A stretch of DNA of 64,000 nt, from positions 22,573,363 through 22,637,362 of the forward strand of contig NC_045130.1 of NCBI RefSeq assembly GCF_007655135.1. Reading direction: 5' to 3'. This DNA is from Punica granatum. Taxonomy: Eukaryota > Streptophyta > Magnoliopsida > Myrtales > Lythraceae. The notes beneath the pieces are model-generated. The model had not been told where the DNA came from. It made no database searches and saw only the letters and a list, made by a program, of their open reading frames with translations. This document shows positions 1 through 10,440 of this stretch, one piece after another (the first letter of the stretch is position 1; each line of letters starts with the position of its first letter). Made by a program: the position numbers and the translations under genes.

Positions 1-872
1 GTGCCCCGATCTGCCGCACAAGCCAAACGCGTGTTCGTCAAGAAGGAGATGCCTCCTGGGATTCCCGATCACACCTGTGCATGGAAATGAAGGAACCTAC
101 AAAGGGCGTCAGTTGCACTTAGTCGGCGAGACAGGCATACGTAAGAGGAATCTATGTAAAGATGCGTCGGGGATTTGATATCGGTGACCATTGTAGGGTG
201 GTCGTGTCCCTATCGAAGAATGGCTTTTTTAGAAACGGGTAGCCCGTGGAATATGTGCGTAAAGGTAAGAGGAGGGATCTCATGGGATCCTCCAAGTCAA
301 GGATACGTTGATTCGACCCCCATTTCGAAGCGTGTCTCGAGCTTGGAGAGTTGAAGAGAGTTTGCTTGCGTCGGAGAGTGCCGAACCACTACTCGGTGTA
401 GCTTCACAGGGAGAGTGTCGCTTTTCTTTCGTGGTCGAGCCGACATTTTTTTTCCCTAACTTTTGCCTAGGCCGCGGGATGCGTGACGGCCTAGCGGGGT
501 ATTTTATTTAATTTCTCTCACATGAATGCTCACCTTTTGCTACGATTCCCCATGTTTGGGTGGGATCGTACCCCTCGGGTCCTCTAACTTTTGCCTAGGC
601 CGCCTCAAAGAGGTTTTCGACCTAGCGAGGAAGTGATTTGTGCTCTCCTTTTGCCGCGACCCCCCTTTGCGGGATTTTAAGTCGTGCCGCTCGTTCCCTA
701 GTTTTTGCCTAGGCCGCCTCAAAGAGGTTTTCGACCTAGCGGGAAAATTTATTTTTCTCTCAAGAAAGCTTAGTGTTGGACAGGTGGTGGGAATTGAAGC
801 TCGTCCACGGAAATATAAATGTCTTACAATGAAAGGGGCACGACGCCCGGAGAATAAAGAATATACAAGTGT
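1..872 (-). other. Element A 3' untranslated region (partial)
   Basis: Region downstream of the integrase stop codon in element A; no convincing coding sequence. It is collinear with the sequence after integrase in element B (about 19,678-20,560, opposite strand), which shows it belongs to the element. It contains three copies of a CTAGG...CCTAG inverted-repeat motif, annotated separately. The tandem array that follows in B would lie left of this window in A. Confidence 0.8.
465..742 (-). repeat. Three CTAGG/CCTAG stem-loop motifs in the A 3' UTR
   Basis: Copies lie at about 465-496, 593-628 and 707-742. In the element's sense direction each has CTAGG, then a short CCTC-loop-GAGG inner stem in the better copies, then CCTAG followed by GCAAAAG. 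The same triplet occurs in element B (19,811-20,086) and one copy occurs in element C (33,937-33,973). Pairing is judged by eye; the function is unknown. Confidence 0.7.
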
Positions 873-2456
873 TCACGGATAATACTTCTTAATGGCGTCA
901 GCGTTGACGGGAAGGGCATTTTCAGTGCCGTCCATGTCGCTCAAGATGACCGCTCCTCCGGAGAAAACCTCTTTGACGACAAAGGGGCCATCGTATCTGT
1001 ACGAGAACTTCCCTCGAGAGTCCGGCGTGACGTGTAGGATTTTCCTCAAAACGAGGTCGCCGGGGTTGAAATCGCGGTGGCGGACTCTTGCGTTGAAGGC
1101 TCGAGCCATTCTTTGTTGATAGCACTGTCCGTGGCATAGCACTTTCAACCTCTTCTCATCAATGAAATTTAACTGTTCATACCGCTGCTTTGCCCATTCC
1201 GCTTCTTCAAGCTCGGCCTCGGCAAGAATCCTCATGGAAGGGATCTCTACTTCGATTGGGAGGACGGCCTCCATGCCATAGACTAGCGAGTACGGGGTTG
1301 CCCCGGTTGAGGTCCGTATGGATGTACGGTACGCCAAGAGTGCATAGGGGAGCATCTCGTGCCAATCCTTGTAGTTCACCGTCATTTTTTCGATGATCTT
1401 TTTGATGTTCTTATTTGCCGCTTCCACTGCACCGTTCATTTGGGGACGGTACGGGGTGGAATTGCGGTGTCGGATTTTGAATTGTGCACAAAGCTCGTCG
1501 ATGACCTTGTTGTTCAGGTTCTTGGCGTTGTCCGTGATGATTGTCTCAGGGACCCCGTATCGGGCTATGACGTCGCGTCTAAGAAAACGGGCCACGGCTT
1601 TCGCGGTGACTGACGCAAGAGTGACAGCTTCGATCCATTTGGTGAAGTAGTCAATTGCCACCAAAATGAACATGTGACCGTTGGACGCTTTGGGGTTGAT
1701 CGGGCCGATCACATCCATTCCCCACATTGAAAAAGGCCATGGTGCCGTCATGGGGCGCAATTCATTGGGCGGCGCTTTGATTTGATCGGCGTAGACCTGA
1801 CATTGGTGACAATGCCTGACATGCTTCACACAATCAGTCTCCATGGTGGACCAATAATAACCCAGGCGCATGATCTTCTTAGCGAGCATGAGGCCGTTCA
1901 TATGGGGTCCACAGTTTCCCCCGTGTACCTCCTCCATGAGACGCCGCGATTCGTGTTCGTCGATGCACCGGAGGAGTGTGGAGTCGAAGGAGCGGCGGTA
2001 GAGTATCTCGCCACTCAAGAAGTAGTGTATCGCGAGGCGTCTGAGAGTCTTCCGATCGCGGCGGTCGGCGAATGGGGGGTATTGGCCGGTTCGCAGAAGG
2101 TTCTTGATGTCTTCGTACCACGGCTTCGCCTCGGATGCTTCGATTGAATTGCAGTGCGCCGGTCCTTCGGCTATCTCAATCTCGAGGGGCTCGATAAGGT
2201 TCTCCTTCGTGATGCTCACCATGGAGGCGAGCGTTGCAAGCGCGTCCGCGAATTGATTTGTCATGCGCGGAGTGTAGGTGAACGAGATGTCCTCGAAGTT
2301 CTCGGTTAACTTCTCGAGGTACTCGTGGTACGGCACTAGCTTCGCGTCTTTCGTCTTCCATTGCCCCAGCGTCTGGAAGATAGTGAGCATGGAGTCACCG
2401 AACACTTCGAGCTCTTTTACTTTGAAATCAATCGCCGCTTGGAGGCCGAAATACAT
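873..2456 (-). pseudogene. pol: Element A integrase with RNase H tail (3' part of pol)
   Basis: Encodes the end of RNase H followed by integrase, which would insert the cDNA into host chromatin. An HHCC zinc-binding region (around HGGNCGPH, then CHQCQ, roughly residues 175-225) precedes the catalytic core. The D,D-35-E residues are visible in WGMDVIGP (about residue 247), ITDNAKN (about 307) and VEAANKNIKK (about 343). The C-terminus carries a GPY/F-like segment (YDGPFVVKEV) and ends in KKYYP with no chromodomain, as expected for Tat/Ogre-type integrases. The frame is separated from upstream RT-RNase H by a single-base deletion near 2,449-2,452 relative to the element B copy, so this is the 3' piece of one broken pol. 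The first methionine is not a real start. Confidence 0.93.
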
Positions 2457-4313
2457 GCTTCGTACTCAGCCACATTATTGGTGCAGGGAAAGTCGATCTT
2501 TGCCGCTACCGGGTAATAGCGCCCGTCCGGGGATATCAGTACCGCGCCGATGCCTGATCCCGTGGAATTGACAGCACCGTCGAAATACATCTTCCATCCC
2601 GGCTCCTCTCCCTCGTCGCCTACTCGGAGGATTCCCTCATCCGGGAAGTCGGGGTTTATGGGTGTGTGGTCTTCAATTGGGAATTCTGCTAAATGATCCG
2701 CGATCGCTTGCCCCTTGACCGAAGTGCGGGACACGTACTCGATATCGTATTCCGTCAATTGACAGCGCCATTTGGCGAGGTTGCGCGTGGAGGAGGGACT
2801 GTCGAGCAAATATTTCAGGGGATCCGCCTTTGATAGCAAGCGGACCGTGTGATAAAGCGTGTATTGTCGGAGCCTTTGCATGACCCACACCAACGCACAG
2901 CACATCTTCTCGATTTCCGGATAATTTGACTCTCCATCGGTGAACTTTTTGCTCAGATAGTAGATCGCGCGCTCCGTGTGCGTGGACTCCTCCTCCTGTC
3001 CCAGCATGCATCCTAATGATTGACGACGCACCGTTAGGTAGAGTACGAGGGGACGGCCTGGTGTAGGCGGGACCAAAACCGGCGGTTTGACCAGGTACGC
3101 CTTGATGGTGTCAAAGGCCTTCTGACATTCTTCGTCCCATTCGATCGCCGCGTTCTTGCGGAGCAAGCGAAAGAGTGGTTGGCATTTCTCTGTCAAGTTG
3201 GCAATGAATCGTGCAATGTAATTCAATCGCCCTAGGAAGCCTCGTACTTCGCGGACCGAAGACGGCGGAGGAAGCTCCTTGATCGCCTTGACTTTATCGG
3301 GATCTACCTCAATACCGCGCTCGCTGACCACGAACCCTAGTAGCTTTCCCGATCGAGCGCCGAACGTGCATTTTGCCGGATTGAGCCGAAGCTTGTACTC
3401 CTGCAAGCGGTCGAAGAGACGCTTCAAATTAACAAGATGGTCTTCTCCTTCTTTGGACTTGGCAATCATGTCGTCAACATAGACCTCGACTTCCTTATGC
3501 ATCATGTCATGGAACAATGTGACCATAGCCCTCTGATAAGTTGCCCCGGCGTTCTTGAGACCGAAAGGCATGACGCGATAACAGAAAGTTCCCCACATGG
3601 TAGTGAACGTCGTCTTGATCTTGTCTTCCTCGGCCATCCGAATTTGATTGTATCCGGAGAAGCCGTCCATGAAAGAAAACTGAGAGTGGCGCGCCGTGTT
3701 GTCAACTAGTATGTCGATGTGGGGCAAGGGAAAATTGTCCTTGGGGCTGGCCTTATTGAGGTCCCGATAATCGACGCAGACTCGAACCCTTCCATCTTTC
3801 TTCTCCACCGGCACGATGTTTGCGACCCATTCAGAATAATTGCAGACCTCGAGGAAGCCCGCGTTGATCTGCTTGACAACCTCCTCCTTAATGCGGAGAA
3901 GGAGGCTTGCCCGTTGCCGTCGCAATTGTTGTCGTTTGGGCGGGAACTTCTCGGTGTCCAGCGGGAGGAAGTGCTTCACTATTGACGGGTCTAGCCCCGG
4001 CATGTCGGCGTAGGACCAGGCAAAAACTTCTTGATACTTGGTCAAGAAATCGATCATTCGGACTCGTTGTGTTGGGTCGAGGCTTGTGCCGATCTTTAGG
4101 ATGTGGGGCTCCTCTTGAGTACCCACGTTGATCTCTTCTGTTGGCTCGAGCGAGGTGAGTTGGCGATCCTCGAGGCGGCGCAAACTCTCTTCTATCTCAG
4201 GCACTAAACTGTCTTCGTCGAGCCCTTCCCCGAAGTATATGGGGCCGGGCTCTCCGAGACTTTCTTCGGATGGGTTCGAATCAACGCATCGAAGATTTGG
4301 ATTCGAGTGGAGC
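2417..4313 (-). pseudogene. pol: Element A reverse transcriptase and RNase H (5' part of pol, exon 2)
   Basis: Begins at the inferred 3' splice junction (4,313) and continues in frame from protease after intron removal. RT motifs are in order: VCVDYRDLNKA (about 145 residues after the methionine at 4,204), FMDGFSGYNQI, MPFGLKNAGATYQ, and the catalytic YVDDM box (about residue 241). The connection domain includes REVRGFLGRLNYI. RNase H starts at MYFDGAVNSTGSG (about residue 538) with its conserved Asp, and NNVAEYEAC supplies the Glu region. The frame is lost near 2,450 by one missing base just after AEYEACI, so RNase H and integrase are now out of frame. The family normally makes one gag-pol polyprotein that is cleaved by its own protease. 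The overlapping end to 2,417 is out-of-frame readthrough. Confidence 0.94.
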
Positions 4314-4527
4314 CTGGAGAATTGAAAGAATTGTCTTAGAGAAATTTAGAACGATATGAACAAAAGAGTAAGGAAGAGAGAGTGAAATAGACGAGGATTC
4401 AAAAAATGCATATAGGGAATTCATTGATAGTGAGGATCGCGAAGCCATAACAGAGTTCCCTCTTCCGTCGTGTGGCCTACGGCTACGCCGACACGCGGGA
4501 AACATCTCATACATAGATAAATCTTAC
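4314..4527 (-). other. Element A spliceosomal intron between protease and RT (214 bp)
   Basis: Stop codons separate the protease end from RT here. On the minus strand a donor GT|GTAAGA lies at 4,527 and an acceptor TTCAATTCTCCAG|G ends at 4,314, after a pyrimidine-rich tract. Removing this segment joins the original protease frame to the RT frame. Element B has the equivalent intron of 215 bp with the same borders. An intron at this place is a published hallmark of Ogre elements (known from memory of the family); the splice sites here are my inference. Confidence 0.8.
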
Positions 4528-7500
4528 ACATCGGCGATCACAGCCGAGTAGCGCAGGACTGAGGTCCAGTTGTTAAGCTCCTCGTTTTCCTGTGCCGGGC
4601 GGATGTGAACCCCTGAAGGAATCTCCTCGGTGACGGCATACACGGTTGGCAAGGTGTCAGTCGCGTCGTCGAAGTCCGAGGAAGGGCCGTCAGAGGTGCT
4701 CCCGATGATGAGTGGAGGCCCGGGGAAGAAATGTGATAGCGGGGGGACTGGAATGCCCCTGTGGAGCCTACCATAGTGCGTGGCGAGGCGGTGGAGGCGA
4801 TTGCCCCGGCGGGCCTCGATGATTTCATGGCAGGAGGGGCGAAAACCAAGTCCCCTCCTATGCTTGTATGTTTCAACTTCAATGGGGCGGTTGATTCCTT
4901 GCCCGCGCGCCCAAGGCCCGTGCCGGGAATGTAATGGTGGCGCAAAAGGACCTCTCCGTAATCCCGGATAACGGAGATAGTCTCAAAGGAGTGGAAAGGC
5001 AGGTTTTCGTCGTCTCTGACGCTGATATAGGGAACCGCCGTCTCCTTGTAGACGGCGTAATCCTCCTCCCCCTTGACCGTGATGATCTTTTCCTCGACGA
5101 TGAATTTCACCTTCTGATGTAGCGAGGAGGGAATGGCGCCGGCCGAATGAATCCAACGCCTTCCAAGGAGTAGGCTGAAGGCGTTCGGGATATCCAATAC
5201 CTGGAATGTGACGCTGAAGGAGCATGGGCCGATATCTATGAGGAGATCGATTTCACCGTTCACCTCTCTCCTCGAACCATCGAAAGCTCGGACCGCTGTT
5301 TTGCTGGGACGGATGCGGTTGAGATCCACATTCATCTGTTTCAGAGTGGTCACCGGGCATACGTTGAGTGCAGAACCGTTGTCGATCATGACTCGGCCGA
5401 CAATATGGTTATTGCACTTGCAGACGATGTGCAGTGCCCGGAAATGCGCGCATCCTTCGGAGGGGAGCTCATCGTCCGAAAACGAGATGGTGTTGGAGAA
5501 AATAGAGTTGATGGTTTCCTCTATCCGGTCCGGGGGCGTCCCTTTGGGGACTTGCGCAGCCGTGAGGACCTGCATGAGGGCCTCCCTGTGAGGTTCCGAG
5601 TTGAGCAGGAGGGCGAGCAATGAGATATGGGCCGGAGATTTGGCCATCTGCTCCACTACCTTGTACTCGCTCGCTTTGATGACTTTCATGAAGGCTTCGG
5701 CCTCCTCTTCTGTCACCTTCTTGGACGGAGTAAGCAGGGTCCTAGGCCTCGTATCCTCTTCGGCAGCGGGTGCCTTCCCTCTGTCGGTGGTCGCCGGGTT
5801 CTCATATAGCCGCCCTGAGCGGGTTATGCCCATGACACCGAATTGTTGCTCTAGCTTCCCGACACTTCCCTCATAGGTCCAGGGGACCCTATCGTTCGAG
5901 TACGGTTCCTGGGCGGGGACGTCTATGACAAGCGGGGCATGAGGCGCGTCTACCCCGGTGAGCCCGACTGTGACTTCCGTCGGTACGTATTCAATCACAA
6001 CGGGAGAGAACCCGTCTTGTTTGACTTCGTCCTCGCTCGATGTGCACACGGTGATCATGTTGATGGAAGGCCCCGGAGCCGATCCATGGTCAGGAAGAGG
6101 ATTAGCCTGTACGTTCGGAGGCCTTACAGCATTGAATACGAGCCCCTTCGCGTCGATCATCTCCTGAATCCTCTCCCTTAATCTCCAACAAGTGTCCAGG
6201 GTATGCCCCGGTGCCCCCCAATGATATTCGCACTGCTTGCTTTGATCTTGGATGGTTGGATCGAAGCTTGGGCCAGGCGCTATTGTTCCGATCTTCTCAC
6301 GAATTTGCCGGTAGATGTGGGAAGGCGGAACCGGTAGGGTCGGGTATTGTCGGCGGGGTCGCGATGGTGCTGCACCGCCCTGTTGACTTTGCGGGGGTGG
6401 GGCCCTTTGTGCCGGCTGAGTAGTCCTAGGAGCCGGAAGTTGATATTGAGGGGCTTGGGATGGAGCAGGGGCATAATGGTGGACGACGGGCGATGATACT
6501 GCAGGTAGGGGTGGAGGCGGCAGTGCGGAATAGTAGATTGATTGGGTAGGGGCTTGAGGTCGATACTGAGGTGCCTGCGGGGCGAGTGAGGGGGCTGCGG
6601 GAGGCGCCACCGTGTAGTTCATAGAATATTGCTGGGGGGCTTGTTGCGCCGTATGGACGGTGTTTACCGAGACTTCCTTTCCCCTTCTCCCGCTCGAAGA
6701 TGATGATGTCGTGGGGGCCTTCTTCGACGACTCGTCTCCTTTGCTGGTGGGGTCTTCCATCCTTCCGAGCTTGATGCCCAAATCCAGCTTTTTTCCAGCC
6801 TCGATGAGGTCGGAGAACGAGGAGGTGTGCGCCAACAAGTGCGAGTAATATACCCCTCTCAGCGTGGAGTGGAACAATTGGATCTGTTGCACCTCGCTGA
6901 TCGGAGGGATGTGTTTTGCTGCTTGGGCCCGCCACTTGGCAGCATACTCCTCAAACCTTTGGCCCCTTGCCATCTCTTTGGTGCTTAGCTCCAACAGGGT
7001 GGGAGGCGTTTCTGCACAATACCGGTACTGGTCGGTGAACTTCCGGGAGAGGTCCTCCCACGTTGGGATGTCTTCGGCCTTCAACGACATGAACCAATCG
7101 AGGGCCGATCCTGACAGGCTATCCTGGAAGGAGTGGATGACGAACTCCTCGTATTCCCAATACTGCAGCATCTTCCCTCGGTAATGGCGGAGGTGGTGGC
7201 GCGGATCCGTCGTGCCTTCATAGGTCTTGAACTCTGGAACCTTGAACTTCGGGGGCAGACGCATGCCCGGGAATAGGCTACAGTTACCGTAAAGGGCGTC
7301 GGGACGAGCGTCGTTTGCTTGCAGGGCCCGTATAGTTTCCTCCACTCGCTTCAGCCTACGTTCCTGTTCGGCGTCGGCCTCGGGGAAGAAGTGCGTCGGT
7401 GAGGCGAGTTGGGCCGCATGAGTTGGCGTGCCCGGTTCGTGGAAGGTGGTGTTTATGGGGGGCGGTACCTGGTAGGAGAGGCCGACGTGGGGCTGCAGAG

Positions 7501-8122
7501 TCGGATAAGAAGGGAGCTCCGTGGCTTGAGGATGAGTTGGAGCAGGTGCGGTGGTTGCCGGGAAAACCGTCGGCGGAGGCGCCGTGTAGATCATAGCCGG
7601 AGCCGGTATAGGAGCAGGTGGAGGTGCAGACAGGATGTGCTCCGCGGATAGGAAGGTAGCCGGTGGAAGAGGGACTACCGAAGGGGGCGGCGGTGGTGGA
7701 AATTGACTTGTGACGGGGTGGATCGTGGGCATATACAGCGTTGGCGGTGCAGGAGCTTCAACGTTCTCCGGGGCTTGGGTCGGTGGAGCCCACGGGGTCG
7801 GATCGACTGTTGGTCCCGGTCCCGGGGGAGGAGTAGAACTCGAGGAGGCCCGGTTAGGTCCTCTAAGCAGGGCGAGTAGCTCCGCCATATTAGTGGCCAT
7901 TTGGTTGACCGTGCCCTCGAGGGCCGCAATGCGGGCTTGGTCATTGGTGGCGGCGGATGTTGGTGAGGCCGGTGGGAGAGGCGTCGGAAGGGCGCCGGAG
8001 TATGCCGGGAGTACGCCTGCAGGAGTAAGAGGTGGTAGAGTGTGTGTCTGCGGTGGTTGAGAGAGGGTCGGGACCGAAGGGTTGACTTCTTCGGAAATAT
8101 CGACGTGATCTCCTTCCGCCAT
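4528..8122 (-). pseudogene. gag-pro: Element A gag-protease with damaged G-patch (exon 1)
   Basis: Starts at ATG 8,122 (MAEGDHVDISEEVNP), the same start context as the gag fragment at 49,815. Residues 1-250 are Pro/Ala-rich and low complexity. A coiled-coil-like stretch (EQERRLKRVEETIRAL) leads into the capsid-type gag domain (about 280-440; GSALDWF, MARGQRFEEYAAKWR). A zinc-knuckle-like motif CEYHWGAPGHTLDTC (about 630) has a C-H-H-C pattern instead of CCHC. The aspartic protease active site is MIDNGSALNVCP (about 911). Downstream lies a G-patch-like glycine motif (IPGTGLG). A 36-bp in-frame segment present in element B (15,565-15,600) is missing here, and a one-base loss near 4,907-4,914 shifts the frame so that translation ends at 4,538 in unrelated residues. 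The intended frame ran to the splice donor at 4,528. Confidence 0.9.
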
Positions 8123-8502
8123 TCTGAGACGTTGACGAGTCGGGTAGCGGTGTGACGCCAGTGGTAATCACCTAGATTCTAAGAATGTGTAAGGACATAC
8201 ACCAATATCTCAAATGATAAGTGCGGAATTAAGTAAAATGACAAAATGTATGAGATGCATGAGCTTTCAAAACACTAATGTCATTACATTGATTTGCTCC
8301 AGGTTCCATGGTTTTCACAAAATAGAACAATCGGAAGAAAGGAAAGGAACATAAATGTAAAGTCGACATCCCTTTGCGCTCGGTGGCCGCTCGAAAGTGG
8401 CGTGGGCCCGAGCGAGGGCAAAAATGAGTGCGCCTACTAATTTGAGCCAACCCGCTCTAAAGCTCTCTGTGGTCAGTGAATTCCGCATGAGCGTCCGCAA
8501 GC
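8123..8502 (-). other. Element A spacer between ORF1 and gag
   Basis: No credible protein apart from a short out-of-frame continuation of ORF1 (KKRDRLRCELADAHAEF, about 8,457-8,530). That continuation resembles the coiled-coil tail of the element C ORF1, so ORF1 may once have been longer. The last 80 bases before the gag ATG align with the 85 bases before the gag ATG in fragment G (49,730-49,814). A CAG acceptor-like trinucleotide ends one base before the gag ATG (8,124). Confidence 0.6.
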
Positions 8503-9837
8503 TCACAACGGAGTCGATCTCTCTTCTTTGATGGACTGCAACTCTGTGTGTATGACTCCTTGGACTGAGCTCTCCGCGTCTGGAATGTCTGCATGCAGTG
8601 TGCGGGGAATCCATGGTAAACGTCGTCGACAAACGGGTGTGAGTCCCTGCGGATGGAATTGCGCCACATATGCCACGGTAGCTGAGAAAGCTCGTTCGTC
8701 GTCGGTAGGGTGCCCCGGGAAATAGAGCTCTTGGACGGTGCGTGTGTTCCATAAGCGTTGAACTTCTCTGATCCGCAGAACTCTATCTGGAAGTAAAGTT
8801 ATAATATCCGTCCACGTGAAGCGGTGGGGAGTGCGATCTGCCTCCCTAGGAATATCCTGTAAGCCGCCAAGTTGTCTGATGACGCGGGCTGGGAAAACAA
8901 GTGTGCTCCCTAAGTGACTGATCAGAGGGAGTCCTATGATTGTAGGACACCCAATGATCATGGGACCACCGGGACTCCAGCGAGCAGCCCATGAAAACTG
9001 TGCCGGGGTGAGTCTCTCGAAGAACTGAATCCAGTCGGTGTAGTCATGATCGGAGGGTCGAAACACTTGAAGTAGGCGAGCGATGAGCGAACGCTTGTCA
9101 GTGATGCAGGAAAAGGGATGTGATGAACAGAATGGCCTGATGTGTCCGAGGAGCCAAATCTGAAGAAGAGGCGGAGCTCCTCTCATTCTACCACGTCGAA
9201 CCTCTCGTACATAGTCAAGAGACCGAATGGTCTCAGCCAAGACGGCTTCCACATAACTATGGCCCCCTACCACTTGGAGGACGACCTGGGCAAGTGCCCC
9301 GTCTATGAGGTTCGACGAGTGTGGGAACAGGATGGTCCCAAAGATGAGCAAGAGGAACCCGTGACAGGCGTCACGCTGGTATGATTCCGCCCTGGCATTG
9401 AGAGAACGAACCTGTATGAAGTCTACGAGCCATTCGGTCCTAATGCTATGCTCTCGCCCATGCTGAAGTTCAAGACGAATTTCTTCGTCGTGGAGATCTA
9501 GGAGGATGGCGAGTCTACTCTGTATCGTGGCGAAATGGTTGGGCACCACGATGTCGAAGGTCGGCGCGGGTCGCTGAATGAGCACCGCGTACTCCTCTAC
9601 TGTGGGAACCAGCTCTGATCCCTGAAAACTGAATACAGCCCGCTGAATGTCCCAATAACTAATAGCAGCTTCAAGTAGGTTCCAGTCAATGGGGAAATCA
9701 GCGAGTAGTGGCAAGTCTCCTATAATGAGCCGAAGGAATGCACGGTCAACTGGGCGGAACGTGTTCCAGAGGCGGGTAATGTCCGCGGATGGCATGATGA
9801 CGTCATCGAGTCTGAGACAGGGGTGCGAGCGATCCAT
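8503..9837 (-). CDS. Element A ORF1: plant-mobile-domain/DUF7745-like protein, 444 aa
   Basis: An uninterrupted extra ORF between the PBS and gag, read in the same direction as gag-pol. It starts at ATG 9,837 (MDRSHPCLRLDD); elements C and F show a homologous start context. The sequence has the look of the plant aminotransferase-like/plant-mobile-domain family, especially the DUF7745 type: FPIDWNLLEAAISYWD, VPTVEEYAVLIQRP, FGTILFPHSSNLIDGAL, and a later LLQIWLLGHIRPF. This is recognition from memory, not a search. No catalytic motif or membrane segment is visible. The protein ends at ELQSIKEERSTPL; a neighbouring frame continues into charged coiled-coil-like sequence, so the C-terminus may be frameshifted. 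Ogre elements are known for an ORF1 of unknown function here. A splice-donor-like GGTAAGG lies immediately before the ATG. Confidence 0.8.
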   Translation of the reverse strand: MDRSHPCLRLDDVIMPSADITRLWNTFRPVDRAFLRLIIGDLPLLADFPIDWNLLEAAISYWDIQRAVFSFQGSELVPTVEEYAVLIQRPAPTFDIVVPNHFATIQSRLAILLDLHDEEIRLELQHGREHSIRTEWLVDFIQVRSLNARAESYQRDACHGFLLLIFGTILFPHSSNLIDGALAQVVLQVVGGHSYVEAVLAETIRSLDYVREVRRGRMRGAPPLLQIWLLGHIRPFCSSHPFSCITDKRSLIARLLQVFRPSDHDYTDWIQFFERLTPAQFSWAARWSPGGPMIIGCPTIIGLPLISHLGSTLVFPARVIRQLGGLQDIPREADRTPHRFTWTDIITLLPDRVLRIREVQRLWNTRTVQELYFPGHPTDDERAFSATVAYVAQFHPQGLTPVCRRRLPWIPRTLHADIPDAESSVQGVIHTELQSIKEERSTPL

Positions 9838-10421
9838 CCTTACCTAGATGGGGGAAATGTCGGCTTAACATTTTTAGGACCAAATCAATGTAACGTCCTA
9901 GGTCTTTCGAAAAATGTGTGCAGTGCGGAAAGATAAACTATAGTTGTGTTCTTTACAGTATACATCACTCTTTCTTATAAAAAACAACAAAATGCCCGTC
10001 CTAAAAAAAACTACGGGCCGACTCAAGGACTCGACTTTGGGTCGGTTGACGGCATGGAGGTAAAAATTGGTCCAGCATGACGGTCCCTGTGTATGCATGG
10101 TTTTCGGTGCTACTGGGAGAACCGCTAACTAGGGATGGGGGCTCCCGACTCAAGGGTGTGAATTCCTTGAAATCGAGCGAGGATCTTTGGGGGCCGGTTC
10201 GGTGGCATAGCCGACTCGATCCGTTCCCTTACTCGGAACCTCTGACTAACCTAGCTTCCTATATTGGTGCCCGTGGGATGTCGGACAAGGTCCCTAAGAA
10301 TCTAGTATGATGTGAAATGCATGTGCGGGAAATAAGATGCGTAAAGTAGATAAGCGGGAAATGCGGAAAGCGGTAAATAGACAAACAAACAAACAAGCGG
10401 GAACGAGCCCGAACCCTCTAA
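9838..10421 (-). other. Element A 5' leader between PBS and ORF1
   Basis: Untranslated leader. Its stretch at about 10,080-10,345 aligns with the leaders of element C (about 38,560-38,760) and element F (about 60,280-60,500). Shared landmarks include the sequence around GAATTCCTTGAAATC and GAAGCTAGGTTAG on the respective sense strands. Conservation between autonomous and non-autonomous elements is what one expects of packaging or dimerisation signals; that role is inference. No ORF is supported. Confidence 0.7.
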
Positions 10422-10440
10422 GTCCCCAGTGGAGTCGCCA
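10422..10440 (-). other. Element A primer binding site (tRNA-Arg type)
   Basis: On the minus strand TGGCGACTCCACTGGGGAC follows the LTR terminus GTGCGCACA after a 3-base spacer (GCT). The same PBS with a 3-base spacer follows the LTRs of C and F. TGG is complementary to the tRNA CCA end and the next bases match the acceptor stem of a plant tRNA-Arg as I remember it; Ogre elements are described as tRNA-Arg primed. Confidence 0.85.
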
